DNA of 64,000 nucleotides from Bostrychus sinensis (Eukaryota; Chordata; Actinopteri; Gobiiformes; Eleotridae): assembly GCA_020698575.1 (NCBI GenBank), contig CM036240.1, positions 27,245,211 through 27,309,210 on the forward strand, written 5' to 3'. The notes under the pieces are model-generated. The model was given only the letters and a program-made list of their open reading frames with translations, did not search any database and was not told the origin of the DNA. The position numbers and the translations under genes were made by a program. This document shows, one piece after another, positions 50,641 through 63,022 of the stretch. Position 1 is the stretch's first letter; every line of letters begins with the position of its first letter.

Positions 50641-53459
50641 GTATGAAACAATTAATTTAATCTGGCAACCTATTAGCGCTGAGACGCTGCTATCGGAGAA
50701 ACATTTTAGAGAGCTGTCTGTATCTGGTCAAAAGGCCATGAATCAAAACATTTGGGTTGCGTACCGACGAGAAACATAATAGCCCTTTTTTTTTTTTTTT
50801 TTTACCAAGCGGCATGGCTGGACAGACATCCCAGGGGCCGCAGCCCGAAACGATGTCATGTTGTGATGAATGGCTGTCTTTGTACGAGTTTATCTCACGC
50901 TGCATTATAAATCATGATAAATTGGTTTTCTGCTCAGAGTCGGGATAATTATTTCTCAGTTCCATTGGCTCTGTGTGTTTCTAAGATGTGATTTGTGTCA
51001 TGTTGGTTGTATCGAATGCTTATGTTTGGTGCAATGGCTGTATGTGGAGGCCAGTATTATGGAGGGTGATAGGAATATTGGCTCTACAGACGCCTGGGAG
51101 TCTGCCTTCGGGCACTATGGTAAAGGCAAGCTGAGAATAGCAACACCTGGGACATGTGCAGTTTGTAGGGTAACACTATAGAATAACTCTCTTTCATTCA
51201 CTTTTTTTTCTCATAATAATTTCCTTTTTGGCCTATTTGACGTTTTGGGAAAAAAAATGCATTACTGTTTCAATTATCTTGCTAACAGGCTAAAAAGCTT
51301 TCTCCTTAATACAGTTATTTTTAAAATAAGCTTGCTCAAATCCTTACATTTGCCAATGTTCCCTGCTTCTAACACATCAACTTCAACTAAAAGAGTTAAA
51401 ATGTTTCACAAAAAATGCATCTGGATAAAGTTTTACTATTTAGAAGACCTTTTAATACAGGCATATATAAAATAACTTGACTTTAAGCTTTCCTGTTGAT
51501 ACCATGAACCTTTTGGTTGTTATCAATATACCATCAAAATTTAATGTCCCATTCCTGATGCAAAATTAATAGTTGTGAAAGATTTAACACTAGGTCCATG
51601 ATTTTGACATGTGGTGTTTAGTTAATCATGCACACCTTGTTGCAACTGTCATTACACAATACCACAAATCCCTTCAAATTGTGAAAGTAATTCTTGTCTG
51701 TGTCACTTTTTATAGCTCTGTCTCATTCTACCTTTTAATCTTTAAATATGACACTTTGACTCAAGGACAAGCCATCGAAGTACATTTTTTATTGTAGTAT
51801 AGAACATAATTCAAAAATTCATCAACTAATGAAGACACATTTTTGGGAAAAAATATCTCTATAATCATCATTCAGCTTAACCTTGACAAAATCACTATTA
51901 GATGCTGTTTGATTTGATTTAATGCTTTAATGGTGTCCAATAAGTCTTATATTATTTTATTATATTTATAGGAATGTACTTGATCTTTCTGAACCACATT
52001 TATTTTGTAAGTAAAGGTTTAAAAGGAACCCACCCATCTGACCTTTTTCTACCAGCTTTGTTCATAGATAACAGCATGTCCCTGCAGGGCTACTGTAGAT
52101 AGCCACATGCTGCGGAGGGGTGAAAGATGTGCAGTCTGATATTTTGCCATGATTTTTTTTATTTTATTTTTCTGTGCATGTTGTTTTGGTGTTGAGTTAG
52201 ACTTTTTTTTGTATCATTTTGGGGCTCACACTTGTCCACTTGTTTAGTTCATTTTACAGTAATTTTAGGTATCATAAATTCAAATTAAATCCTTATGCTT
52301 TAGAGTTTTTCATCATGCCTCAAAAAGCCATAGTAATGAAAGTTGCTGTAAAATTTGCAGACTGGAGCTATGACTTCATCTGCTGTGTAATAATTTTGTC
52401 AGTGGGATGCCAGGTGCCCCTTGCTGGTCTAACAGGGTTACTACAGATTCTTACACCTACAGTTTTTTTTCACACTTGAGTGTTTTTGTGTGAACACAAA
52501 ATTATGACACCAGCATTTTTTCTGACAAGCATTCTAGTAGAAACAAACACTTACTTGCAAACTCTTGAAAAATAAAAAAAAGTTTTTCTAAATGTTTTGT
52601 CAAACCTAGTAACATTCCCAAGGGACCAGCCACACATTTCTGACACATAAATAAAGTGTGTCAGGAAATTAGATAAACGAATTGTGCCATAACCATTAAA
52701 GTCACACTGCAATTTATCATTGTCTTTGGTTGTTTAATTATAGAAAACATGTCTGCACAGAATTGTCAGTTGTGTCTGGTCTTTTCAATACACTACGCAT
52801 AACATTTGATTTGTTCTGAGCTAATTAATTACCCAATCTGTTGTTACACAGCAGCTAACGTCATCCATTTAATTGTAATGAAAAGCATATTTGATTTAGC
52901 CAGAAATAAACTCACAATTTTGTCTTGCTAATACACCGAGCAAGCTAAACATTATGATCACCTGCCTATTATTGACTATTTTTGATTATACTGCCCATTG
53001 CAGACCAGGAACACAAGACTGCAGTTTTAGAGATGCTCTGACCCAATTATCTATAGCTATCACAATTTGGACCTTTGTCAAACTCCCTGTAATCCTTATG
53101 CTTGTCCATTTTTCTTCTTCAAAGAGGACTTTGAGGACCAAATGAGTAAAAAGGTTTTCACAAAAAGGCACAAAGCTTTGTTTTCAAAAGACATTTCCTC
53201 CATCATCCAAAAGACTTTATCAGTTTTGAGGAGACAGGTCTGTGAACAGAGATGGGATACTGCTGAATGGTCTGGTCTTGAGTCAGAGTAAGAGTGGTTC
53301 CCCACCTTTGAGCCATCAGCATAACCTGCTCTTTCTGATGATGATGTTAGAGGAAAACTTGGAGTGAAATGATTAAAAATCTGTTAGAGTTTTTCAGAAA
53401 GTCCATCTACATAAGAAATAACAATGTTATTCAATCATTTATCTGTTCCTAATTCCTTT
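50641..53459. other. No gene supported
   Basis: The 50690-50950 segment is GC-richer and non-repetitive apart from an 18-base T run (50786-50803). A short repeat block near 52070-52130 pairs with 9995-10060. The remaining short frames are not gene-like. Confidence 0.35.
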
Positions 53460-53735
53460 CTGTTCATATTGGTCCTGGTCCGAGATTTGGCAAAGGCCCA
53501 AGCAGGGATATTCTAATGCCACACAGGTGGGTAACGACTCGTCCCTCTGACTCAAGACCAAGCCATTGTGCTGCTAATTGCCCTGTGTCCCATCTGGATT
53601 AACCTCTTCTTCTGTGAGGGATATAAGGTTCTACTCACAGACCAGTCTCCTAAGAACTCATAAAGTCCCTTGGATGAAGGACAAAACAGCTTCTATAAAC
53701 AAAACTTGGTCCAGATGCCTTTATTGTGAAAACTT
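53460..53735 (+). mobile_element. Possible decayed retroelement tail
   Basis: Strings such as CCTTGGATGAAGGACAAAAC, CAGCTTCTATAAACAAAACT and GGTCCAGATGCCTTTATTGT resemble a widely repeated fish sequence (CTTGGATGAGAGGTGAAACG and following) that I associate with retroelement 3' ends. The upstream CACACAGGTGGGTAACGACT also fits. The element type is uncertain (LINE or Penelope-like) and based on memory of the sequence style. Confidence 0.4.
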
Positions 53736-55298
53736 TTTACTGAATTTTATCTAGATGAAATTCAGAACTTGCACCAACATCTTTGAGGACTAAATGTTCA
53801 CTCCTTGCCTAATATATACCATCCACTAACAGGTGCCATAACAAAGAGATAATCATCTGTCATTTTTCATAATGTTATGTCTGATGAAGCTTTCCTTTAA
53901 GACTACATTTTGCCATGCACTATTTGACCTTGCTCTTTCAAACTTCATGGGCAGACTCCTCAAAGTGAATAAATGTTTGCCTCTGTAAATTGTATAAAAG
54001 CAAAAGTGCAATTTGATTTAAGATGAGATCTAAGATAGGAGTTTCAATAAAAGACTGTAGAGAAATGTGTCTGATAAAGAAAAAAGTGAAAAGCAATATA
54101 CACAGATGTCATAACCTTCCGCTACAAAATAAAATAAATAGTGGAGTAGACAGAGTGCCAGATCAGAGACGCAGTTCCATTGAGTAATATGTAATTCACA
54201 ACAAACAGTGTGTCATGTTCTCTATGGAGCCACAGACAGAGCGGTGATGGCGGTGTTTCCAGTTAAAAGCACTCATTTTGTCTGCATTTGTCTGCCTCTC
54301 TGGCTTCTGCTGCTGCCGAGCTTTGAAGATGGAGAAGTGATGCATCATGGTCATTCTGCTGTGAAGCACGTCGTCAGATCTCAGCCCACCCACTTTTCAT
54401 CGTGAGCTTCAAACACAGGAGCTGGGGTATGAGGTCTGCAGCAAGGAGTGTGCACATGTGGCTGTGTCTCGGAGTGGGGCATAGCTTTTCTACTGTTTTT
54501 TTAATGCTAATACATTAATAACAAATATGGCATGGATCTGAAAGACTTTTTTGGTTGATGTGATGTGTAGGGCTGTCAGCTTCTGGTCGCTTATGTCTAA
54601 TTTGAATGTGTTGCGTGTGCAGTACTTGTCCTTTGCAACCTCCATAACCAATAGACGCCATTCTAGTCAGTGTGTGAGTTCACACACTGAGTCACTATTT
54701 CTTAAAATTTCAATACAAAATTGGTGGATATGATAACAAAAACTTACATTTAGTGGGTCTACAGCAAACTTGACGTTCAACCAGGTCCCATCGGTGGAAT
54801 GTTTCTTTGTTCTGTTGCTCTAAGGAGTAGTCCATAGAGCATAGCTAAAGTGCAGCTCTATTTTAGCTCCATGTATTAATGTTATACTTCAAAATGACAA
54901 ACAACACCAGACATTCAACAAACTAAAGAATAACAAGGGAGAAGACATTGTGTGATATTCTATTTGACTCAGTGCAGCTGGTCAGCTTTGCCAACACAGC
55001 CTTATCTTTGAGTTGAAAAGGTCATTTGTCTGCTGCTCTGAAATCTCAGCCTTTGGTCCTGAATCACAGACAGACTCTTAATACAATTCTCTAATACAAA
55101 ATCAATACCACATCAACTGAGCATTTTGCTCATATGCACTTCTATGTCTGTCTCTCAGTCATTTGGCTAACTTCTAAATATGTTATTGACACCGCTAAAT
55201 AACATTATTTAAATAAGTAAGAGAGAACAGTAGGTTTTCTTATAATTGGACAAACCATAAAATCAGATACTGATATTAAAAGCTAACACATATCTGTG
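53736..55298. other. No gene or clear repeat seen
   Basis: AT-rich, short chance open frames. Confidence 0.4.
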
Positions 55299-55306
55299 TT
55301 TGTACA

Positions 55307-55759
55307 TAGGGTGACCACCTCAAAAAGTACGAGAAGTGGTACCAGTTGTGCGATTTGATGAAACAAGGTGGGATGGATTGAGGAAAAAAAGCTTTGATGC
55401 TGAGTGAGTCTAAACCTCATTTAGATTAAGATAAAAGTTGCTGCAGTTTAGGGCACATTTGATGTGCTGTTTTTAGTTCTTAAACACACAAATTTTGCAA
55501 AGTAATGCCTGCATCATCCAACCCAGCAGGATAGGACACCGCCTACAAATATTTATTCAACAGTTTACACAAGGAACATACTTATCATACCTTGTTGTTA
55601 ACTAAACATTCTTTTTAACTAAACTAACAGAATCTCACTTTTTATAAGATCAACTGAACATCAATGAAAAAGTGGGACATTATTTCAAAAAGTGGGACGG
55701 GGGGAAAAAATGCCTGAATAGTTGAGCAGGACAACCAAGTGGGACAGGTGGTCACTCTA
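55307..55759. mobile_element. hAT-like MITE with 8-bp target duplication
   Basis: The left end TAGGGTGACCACCT and the right end (complement TAGAGTGACCACCTGTCCCA) are inverted repeats. The flanks TTTGTACA (55299-55306) and TTTGTCCA (55760-55767) match at 7 of 8 bases. The 453-bp interior has no transposase frame. Confidence 0.9.
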
Positions 55760-55767
55760 TTTGTCCA

Positions 55768-57335
55768 TGCAGACTTCCATATTGAGTTTGGCAACACCAA
55801 ACCACACACTGTAGACAAACAGTGTCTGATATTTATTTACACTGTTTCAGGTAATACAATAACTGTTGATTATTGTTAATACCGGTATGTTGTCTTATGT
55901 TAATATTGCTAAGCACGGGGGATTAGCTTTGTTTGGTTTTAATCAGTAGCTTGTAGTTGCTATTATAAGTCCATCTGAATATAAATTGGTTAGCATGGCA
56001 AACAATAAATAAACATGTTTCATCAGTGTCTGGTTTTAAACAGTGACTGGTAGCAGTGTAATTTGCTCGGTTACTGTGAGGGAATTGTCTTTGGAGTTGT
56101 AAAAGGCTGGATGTCTGAGGCAACTCAACACATTGTGACAGTATTGACCATTCAGGTCTGGCTCTGCCTCCACTGCAGGTTTATTTTTAACAGTTTTTAT
56201 TATATGTTTTTGCATTTTTACAGCTAAGTAATAACATTTCAACATAAGACAGCAAAAAGAGGACCAAACAAAAAGAAAAACACAAACAAAAAGTTGATTA
56301 GGCCATATAGTTAAAAGTTTAACATTACACAGGTTTACAGGTTCAAAATTATGTACAACTCAGATAATATTGCCAGAGGTAGTAGAAAGGACTACCAAAA
56401 GGATCTAGTGTAATTTCTGAATAAAGAAACATTTAAATTTTTCCAGTACATTTTTCTGAAGAGTGAGGAGCAGGTTTGTTGCTCCATAACGTAGATTTTG
56501 TATTATTTCTGTCCATACTGAGACAGTTAGTGGTTCCTCATTCCACCAGCATGTTACAGTCTTTTTGCTGGCTGCCTGTAGTATCTGTTGCAGGTATCCG
56601 ACCTTTTTTCTCAGTCCACTTGCTACATTGTAAAATACACAGAAGCTCTCCTCAAGTTGTAAGCCATTATCAGTTTAATACTTTTAACCACTTCTGTCCA
56701 GTAGGGGGCGATTTTTAGACATTCCCAAAAAAATATGGAAGTGGCCTACTGATAAGTACCTACGTTTCCTCCAACATTTACCATGTTCAGCATTTCTACT
56801 TTGGAGTTCTTTAACCTTGGGAGTAATAAAAATCCTTAGTATTTTTTCAAGTCAACTCTCTCCATATCAGTGCTTGAAGTAGTAGCTATGGTTTTACATA
56901 CAGTATATTATTCAACCAGTCTTCTTCAGATAGACTCATTCTAGGGTTATCCTCAGAGAGATGCAGATGAAATATCAATGTATCAAGAACCAATCACAGA
57001 ACAGGATTTGACACAGGATCAGGATGTAATTGGTCAAGGCAGAATCTTTCATCTCCTGGTAGCAAGGCGGTGCAAGTTTAGCAGCAACAAGTGATCTTTA
57101 GTGGGAGAAAATACAGCAGAGCAGTACTCTTATTCCTCCACAGCAGTTTTTACCACTTAAACGTTCATATCAAGGTTTCAAACGATCCCTCTGCAATGTT
57201 TTTTCAGGAAGCTATTTTGTCAGATCGTATGCCCATGAATGTCTCCACCTCTTAGTAGCTTTTTGTTAGTGCTCTACCTCTGTTGTGTCACATGCATACA
57301 GCCTACTGGCTCCTGTTCTGTAGTATGTAAAAGCC
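55768..57335. other. No gene supported
   Basis: The 56400-56830 stretch, containing GTAGGGGGCGATTTTTAGAC and AATATGGAAGTGGCCTACTG, may be an antisense retroelement fragment, but I could not match a motif well enough to call it. Confidence 0.35.
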
Positions 57336-57379
57336 TTGGCAAATTGCAGTTTGTCTTGGCACCAAGCATGTAATAAATC

Positions 57380-57560
57380 ACTTGTTCTGGACGTTTTACA
57401 CAACCTACCATCTTTTCATCCGAGGTGCTGCAGCTCCGTGGCAACCGGCGCACCGTTTGTCTCTGCAGATTTATGCTCTGCCTTTAATATAATCCACCCA
57501 CTAATCCTGGCTGATGCAAAATGAGCGGTTTGGACCAGAATCAAGAATAATGGCACAGGT
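57380..57560 (+). mobile_element. Possible LINE reverse-transcriptase fragment
   Basis: The + frame reads FVSADLCSAFNIIHPLILAD, close to the RT motif (F/V)DFSSAFNTI(L/I)PH-L of fish non-LTR retrotransposons. After a frameshift, VLDSLMGRSPS resembles the following (W)LLDFLTGRPQS block. No YADD catalytic motif remains. It lies about 1 kb upstream of the b3galt1 exon. Confidence 0.5.
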
Positions 57561-58439
57561 TTTGGACTCCCTCATGGGCAGATCTCCGTCATGTCCAAGG
57601 CCTTTAAGTTTGGTGTCTGATGGACTTTAATATGTGCTGTTCTGGACCACAAATTACCTCCCATTGGGACAGGAAAAGTTCGACACTCATTTGATGCAGT
57701 GATGTCATCTAAAAACTGATGACTTTTGACTTTCTCTGCAAAAGTGACTCTGCAGTGGCCTTTCAGTACTCCAGGATATTTACTGTGGAAATACAATTTG
57801 ATAAGAGCTGCATTTGTTTGTTATAATCAAGTCAAGTGTTTTGGTGCATACACTATTCTTTGGTTTCAGCTGGGAGAAGGGGAAGTGAGACATAAAGACA
57901 GACATTACATTATGGCAGACATTACATTATAACTTACAGGACTATAGTCTACTTCGTGCAAGCAATAAAAGTGCATGAGTGACATAGAGAGATTTGAGTC
58001 TTCACAAACTCACTAAAATCAAACCATCCATCAGCTCATGGCAATGTGTTTGCCTCTGAAACATGGTGGTTCAGACCAATGGTGTGGCAGTACTAACCTG
58101 CCTTTTACAAACACTACCTCTAGAGACATCCTGTGCATGCCAGAATCAGATGTAAACACCAGATTACAGCTACAGGACTGACTGTGCACACATAGACCAC
58201 CATGTGACCTGTCTTCTTCAGGGGCTGGGTTGTGAGGGTATCCAAGCAGAGGGGTTCAGACTTCCTCCTGCCCAGAAAGTTGTCCAAACTTTAAGATCTT
58301 TTGTATTGCTTGTATTTAAAGTTGAGTTTCAACTAATAGTGTTTTTAAATTAAGTGAAATTGCAATGGTTGCTCATGATTCATTCATAATTAAATCAGAG
58401 GGCCAATAAAATGTACATTTATTGTATTAATATTCCATT
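57561..58439. other. Intron-like sequence before the b3galt1 exon
   Basis: No further recognisable motif. Likely the 3' end of the last b3galt1 intron. Confidence 0.4.
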
Positions 58440-58461
58440 TCTTCTTGTGTGTCTCTTTCAG
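58440..58461 (+). promoter_or_regulatory. Candidate 3' splice site of the b3galt1 coding exon
   Basis: A pyrimidine-rich tract (TTCTTCTTGTGTGTCTCTTT) is followed by CAG, with the junction after 58461. A 5' UTR exon boundary shortly before the single coding exon is expected for B3GALT1 genes. Exact use is inferred. Confidence 0.6.
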
Positions 58462-58690
58462 ACGTAAATGGAGCAGCGAGGGTGTCATCAAGAGGAATTG
58501 GATGTCCAAATGAATTTGAAGTGCATTAAATGCAAACAGCCCCACTTCTTTCTAAAGTAATCCATTACTGACAATTAATGTCAGAGCGCGTGCTGGGGCA
58601 GCTTCATGCTGCGTGGCACAAAGGAGCTCCACTAATGGAAGGGAAGCCTTATAAGATTGTACCCATCTCAATCGTCCCAAATGCAGCATA
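58462..58690 (+). other. b3galt1 5' UTR in the coding exon
   Basis: The segment between the proposed acceptor and the start codon is non-repetitive. It contains two upstream open reading frames (58468-58560 and 58578-58691). The start codon sits in AGCATAATGCC. Confidence 0.6.
58468..58560 (+). CDS. Upstream ORF 1, 30 codons
   Basis: The ATG lies 7 bases after the proposed splice junction, in AAATGG context (A at -3, G at +4: a strong start context). The frame ends in TAA. The product includes CIKCKQ. If translated it would likely reduce initiation at b3galt1. No evidence that the peptide itself has a function; too short to recognise. Confidence 0.35.
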   Translation: MEQRGCHQEELDVQMNLKCIKCKQPHFFLK

Positions 58691-58691
58691 A
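58578..58691 (+). CDS. Upstream ORF 2, 37 codons, overlapping the b3galt1 start as TAATG
   Basis: The frame starts at TTAATGT (weak to moderate context) and ends in a TAA whose last A is the first base of the b3galt1 ATG at 58691. That stop/start overlap favours termination-reinitiation. It is also in the same reading frame as the main body of b3galt1 downstream of the frameshift. The frame is open again immediately after the TAA. Regulatory role is inference. Confidence 0.35.
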   Translation: MSERVLGQLHAAWHKGAPLMEGKPYKIVPISIVPNAA

Positions 58692-59678
58692 TGCCTTCCA
58701 AAGTGTCATGCTTGTACCTGCTTGACCGTGGTGTGCTGGGCCAGTGCACTCTGGTACCTCAGTATATCGCGACCTACGTCCACATACGTGGGTCACATGT
58801 CTATACCTGTACGCAAGACTGTGAAATCACCCAAAAACATTACATTTACCAACATCCGCACCCGCTCTCTGAACCCACACTCCTTCGATTTTGTCATCAA
58901 CGAGCCTAAGAAGTGTGAGAGTGTGGCCCCTTTCCTGGTCATCCTCATCAGCACCACACATAAAGAGTTTGATGCCCGGCAGGCCATCAGAGAGACCTGG
59001 GGCGATGAGAGCACCTTTGGAGACATCCACATCCTCACCATCTTTCTCCTGGGGAAGAACACAGACGACGTGCTCAACCAGATGGTGGAGCAGGAGAGCC
59101 AGATATTCCATGACATAGTGGTGGAGAACTTCATCGACTCCTACCACAACCTGACTTTAAAGACTATCATGGGCATGCGCTGGGTGGCCACCTTCTGCCC
59201 AAAAGCGCAGTACGTGATGAAGACCGACAGTGACATCTTTGTCAACATGGACAATCTCATCTACAAACTGCTGAAGCCCAACACCAAGCCCAGGAGGAGG
59301 TACTTCACTGGCTATGTGATAAACGGGGGGCCTATCCGGGACATGCGCAGTAAGTGGTACATGCCCCGGGACTTGTACCCGGACAGTCGGTACCCTCCCT
59401 TCTGCTCAGGCACTGGATATGTGTTCTCGGCAGATGTGGCCGAGCTAATCTATAAGACCTCACTACACACCAGACTGCTCCACCTGGAGGACGTGTACGT
59501 GGGTCTGTGTCTGCGCAAGCTCAACATTCACCCCTATCAGAACAGTGGTTTTAACCACTGGAAAATGGCCTACAGCCTGTGCCGGTACCGACGTGTCATC
59601 ACCGTTCACCAGATCTCTCCAGAGGAGATGCACCGCATCTGGAACGACATGTCCAGCAAGAAGCACCTCCGATGTTAG
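58691..59678 (+). CDS. b3galt1: Beta-1,3-galactosyltransferase 1, N-terminal frameshift
   Basis: A type II Golgi enzyme that transfers galactose from UDP-galactose to terminal GlcNAc in beta-1,3 linkage (type 1 chains; glycosyltransferase family 31). After the frameshift, 317-318 codons are open, beginning with TTG at 58722. Numbered from there: anchor VVCWASALWYLSI (3-15), RQAIRETW (86-93), the metal-binding DSD within KTDSDIFVNM (167-176), YPPFCSGTGY (224-233), EDVYVGLC (256-263), and N-glycosylation sites NIT (39) and NLT (143). Length with the tail is about 328 residues, close to the usual 326. The expected N-terminus MPSKVSCLYL starts at ATG 58691 in a different frame. One extra T near 58722-58723 explains the shift. 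The next in-frame ATG (58797) would drop the anchor. Identity is very sure. Whether the frameshift is real or an assembly error is open. Confidence 0.95.
58716..58724 (+). other. Frameshift site in b3galt1
   Basis: The read CTGCTTGAC carries one base more than needed to keep the tail (MPSKVSCLYL) in frame with the anchor (TVVCWAS). Removing one T of the TT at 58722-58723 would restore the expected L-L-T order. The surrounding codons on both sides match the conserved vertebrate N-terminus. Confidence 0.85.
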
Positions 59679-60161
59679 GACCTGGTGCACTTCTACACTT
59701 TGTTTTGCCTTTTCTTTTCAGAGTCCAACAGTTTCATTGAACACTGTACAAAAGCTGAGGGCTGCTGCAAGTGTCTATGTCATGACAGATGTTTTGTCAA
59801 CATTTATCACTGTCTCTTTCTAAACATGTTGCAATTATGATTGTTCATGAATGCACTGAGGGCTTATAAAGCTACTCCCATGCATATGAAGATGTGGTGT
59901 CATTATAAGTCATTTGAATCATGCCTTCTGATGGCAGCCCAACATAACTTGTAATATACTTAGCATTACATCTCTGTTGCTTATTGAAGTGCCCTTGAGC
60001 CACACACCAAACCCCACAGCTCTGCAACTGCTGACTTGGTCCACTGCAGGTGAACCAGGCAGTATTATACACAGGAGTCAATACATATTTCATAACTCTG
60101 TCAATAACAAACAATAAGGCTGTTGTTGTAGGATTGAACCATTCCGAATCACAGTAATAAA
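59679..60161 (+). other. Likely b3galt1 3' UTR
   Basis: Non-coding, unique-looking sequence directly after the TAG stop at 59676-59678. The first canonical polyadenylation signal is AATAAA at 60156-60161. A longer 3' UTR with a later signal is possible. Confidence 0.55.
60156..60161 (+). terminator. Candidate polyadenylation signal AATAAA
   Basis: First AATAAA after the b3galt1 stop, about 480 bases downstream, followed by a TA-rich and then T-rich stretch (CTTATTTTATTTGG at about 60175). Usage is not proven by sequence alone. Confidence 0.45.
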
Positions 60162-60440
60162 ACCTATATTAGGCCTTATTTTATTTGGAGTACTTTGGGT
60201 TGGTATATTGAGCAAATAGTGCTAGTTTTTTCTGCCTTGTCTGGCCAGTTCATTACCATTTATCTCAGCGAGGTTGAAATGGGTCTGGAATCCCTTATTT
60301 AAATTCAGTTTCCACAGCAAATCCTTTGGAACCAATGCTAATACTTATCCTAAATAGGGCAGACTTTATGTGATGACCCATACAGGAGCACTACCGTGCC
60401 AGGAACATGCTTCATTTCTCCGATTTGTTGTATGACACAT

Positions 60441-60463
60441 AATAATAATAATAATAATAATAA
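60441..60463. repeat. (AAT)n microsatellite
   Basis: About 7-8 AAT units lie at the edge of the reverse SINE-like copy, a common place for such repeats because they form at SINE tails. Confidence 0.9.
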
Positions 60464-60790
60464 TTCATCGAATTTATATAGCGCTTTTTTGGACACTCAA
60501 AGACGCTTTACAATTGATCAATTATTCATTCACTCCTCAGTCACACTTGGTGGTGGTGAGCTACTTCTGTAGCCACAGCTGCCCTGGGGCAGACTGACGG
60601 AAGCGTGGCTGCCAATCTGCGCCAACGGCCCCTCCGACCACCACCAAACACAGCCACACTAACACATTCACACAGGCAAGGTGGGTGAAGTGTCTTGCCC
60701 AGGGACACAACGACAGCATGCGCTTCAGATGGGATTCGAACCGGCTACCCTCCGATTGCTGGGCGAATGCTTAACCCACTGCGCCACCAA
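60464..60790 (-). repeat. tRNA-derived SINE-like repeat, reverse copy
   Basis: On the minus strand: a head with a B box (complement of GGGATTCGAACCGG at 60731), GTGTCCCTGGGCAAGACACT, TTCACCCACC, GGTGGTGGTCGGAGGGGCCG, TCAGTCTGCCCCAGGGCAGC and the tail AAAGCGTCTTTGAGTGTCCA then AAAAAAGCGCTATATAAATT. It is the most complete of the three copies of this family in the window and is best preserved at the tail. Confidence 0.85.
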
Positions 60791-61954
60791 ATCAAATCAG
60801 ACAAATTTGTTGCATATAATAAAAAAATAAATTAGGGTGAATGGCCACTATTAGCATGCACACCCAATTTAGATCTAACACCTGAATAAACAAGGGGCCT
60901 ATTTATACTGTTTTACATGTGTCAGTGGTTAAGGGCAAGACATGGAGCAGATGTAAAAGTAAAAGGTAAAGTGATAGCTGGCTTATTAAAAAAATAGATT
61001 ATTATTAGAACCACACAAAATTGTTTATCAAAATAGTCTTATTGAAATGTGGGGTAACCCTGTAGAATAGCTCACCCTATTAAACATTAGTAAGCACTTA
61101 ACCGGTTATTTACAAAACATTACTTTATCATGAATAAAAACTATTGAGTTATAAACATTGTTATGAATGTTTATCCATCAATATATTGTTAATTACATAG
61201 TTATTAATGCTTTATTACTGCTTAATAGTGGTGAGTTATTACTATTTACACAGAGGAGGCTTGACGGCTGCTCTTTCCTTCAGTCAGCCTGAATGCTGTA
61301 AGAATAACAGCATCCAGTTTGATTACAGGACGTCTGAATTATGAATATGCCTAGTGTTTTTGTTTACCTATCATTTAAATGCCTATTCTTTTGGAAAACA
61401 GTTTCCTTTGGGTTATTTTCAACTTTCAGACCCGTGGCAGTAATGTCTCATTACTCGAGCTGCAGATATGGTTTTGTATGCCGTGTCTCACATTACATAA
61501 AATACAGCATCGGTTCATAATAATGATATTTACTCTTAACCTGGATGTATTGTCACCTGTATCTGGCATAATCGCTATTGATGACATGGTGGAAATTTGA
61601 GTATTTCACAGCAAATGTGTCAGTATTTGTTTTTTGTTACATGGATTTTGTAGTTTGTTTTTTTTTAAGTTGAAGCTAATGTGACATTTACTGTGAAAGC
61701 ATCTATCCCACATGGGGTTATCATTGTATATTGTATGTTTTTTATATTAAAAAACAATACTTGAATAATTAAAGTTATATAGCTGCTTCTACTTGTCCTC
61801 TCTTTTTCTTAACACTAAATGTACAATATATATGTGTACAGTATGTCTATATGCAAGTCTTATGACATTCTTGCTTCATTAGCTTACAGCTGCAATACAC
61901 CATTGAAAACCAGTGGGAAAAGATAAGCCGACTACATAAGACTAATACAACTCT
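60791..61954. other. No gene or clear repeat seen
   Basis: AT-rich DNA with several AATTAAAG/AATAAA-like strings (for example near 61750) that could serve as distal polyadenylation sites. No exon is supported. Confidence 0.4.
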
Positions 61955-62220
61955 CTGGGTGGAGTCTGCATGTCCTCCCTGTGTGGGTTCTAGCTTCTTC
62001 TCACCGCCCAAAAACATGCATGTGTTAAGAGTGGTGACTCTGAAAATTGCCCCTAAGTGAGAGTGAATGGCTGTCTATCTGTGTCTGTCTCAATGTCAGA
62101 TCTGTGACTAAATTACCACTACCCAGGGTGTACCCAGCTTAAGGCCCACAGATACTGGGACAGGCTCTAGTACCCGCTACACCTAACGGGAATAAGAAGG
62201 ACAAGATTAAAGAATAAATG
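61955..62220 (+). repeat. Diverged copy of the common teleost repeat
   Basis: Strings in order: GGAGTCTGCATGTCCTCCCT, GTGTGGGTTCTAGCTTCTTC, CGCCCAAAAACATGCATGTG, GAAAATTGCCCCTAAGTGAG, AGTGAATGGCTGTCTATCTG, CAGGGTGTACCCAGCTTAAG, GGGACAGGCTCTAGTACCCG. This matches the typical fish element layout. Confidence 0.75.
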
Positions 62221-62544
62221 AATTACTGTATGAAAAATAGTTTGGGCAAATTACATCTGACTTGGGCTGGTTAGTGTGTGCTGTCATTGAGTTAGTAGGG
62301 AACATTATCAGCTTGCTAATAATATTTTGTAGTTCTACTTCCTCTGCTAAGATAGCTACAAGCTACAAGTCACTGAATAATCATGACTATGTTATGCTGA
62401 AGAATGTCAAACACCACATAGTGGACCCAAAATTTAAAATGTACTGTAACTGTTACAGAATATGCAAACTATATACGGGTGGCTGGAGCCAGACCCAGCA
62501 TCTATGGCCAAGGTTAGGGCAACATCTATTACTTAAGCCAGGCC
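62221..62544. other. No gene supported
   Basis: A 97-codon open frame at 62262-62555 (+) has a hydrophobic start (AVIELVGNIISLLIIFC) but no recognised domain, and its 3' end runs into a repeat. Confidence 0.3.
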
Positions 62545-63022
62545 CATGCGTGTAACAACACGATACGTTTTTGCAACGACACGATACATATCGATTACAG
62601 TGTTTTCGATCCAATTCAAAAACCATATTGGCTAATATAGAACAATACGATTAGATATGATTCAACACCTTCATATCAATACAATCGATACAGCAACTTT
62701 TTGCCGAATATCATAGAGGTATACTCTAAATCTAGCATTGCAGGCCGGGGTTGATTATGTCCAAGTATAATATAACATTTTATTTCATTAAAAACACAAA
62801 TTAGGTCCAAAAAGACATATCTGGTTTTATTTTAACATGCACATTTCTAACATGGATAGTTTTGGTAGTTTAGATTTTTTCCATGTATATCAACATTAGA
62901 AAAAATTTACGTTTCGATACAAGGTAATGCGTATTGATACAGTTGATCATAGTGATCATAGTAATAAAAAATTGGATGGATTACATGGATATACAGGAGT
63001 GACTGGATCGTTACACCCCTAG
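62545..63022. mobile_element. hAT-like repeat with GTAACGAT ends
   Basis: The left end GCGTGTAACAACACGATACG and the right end (complement AGGGGTGTAACGATCCAGTC) form inverted repeats. The interior is rich in CGATAC/GTATCG strings, typical of a well-known teleost hAT MITE type. No clear target duplication was found, so the borders are approximate. Confidence 0.65.

Larger units (their letters stand above)
1..58460. other. Long non-coding region upstream of the b3galt1 coding exon
   Basis: No open frame in this stretch shows a recognisable cellular protein domain together with plausible length. The short open frames are AT-rich chance frames or lie inside repeats. In vertebrates B3GALT1 has its whole coding sequence in one exon preceded by non-coding exons and long introns, so this DNA is most likely 5' intron and/or upstream intergenic sequence. 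The repeats inside it are listed separately. The intron assignment is inference from gene family structure and the splice acceptor at 58460/58461. Confidence 0.6.
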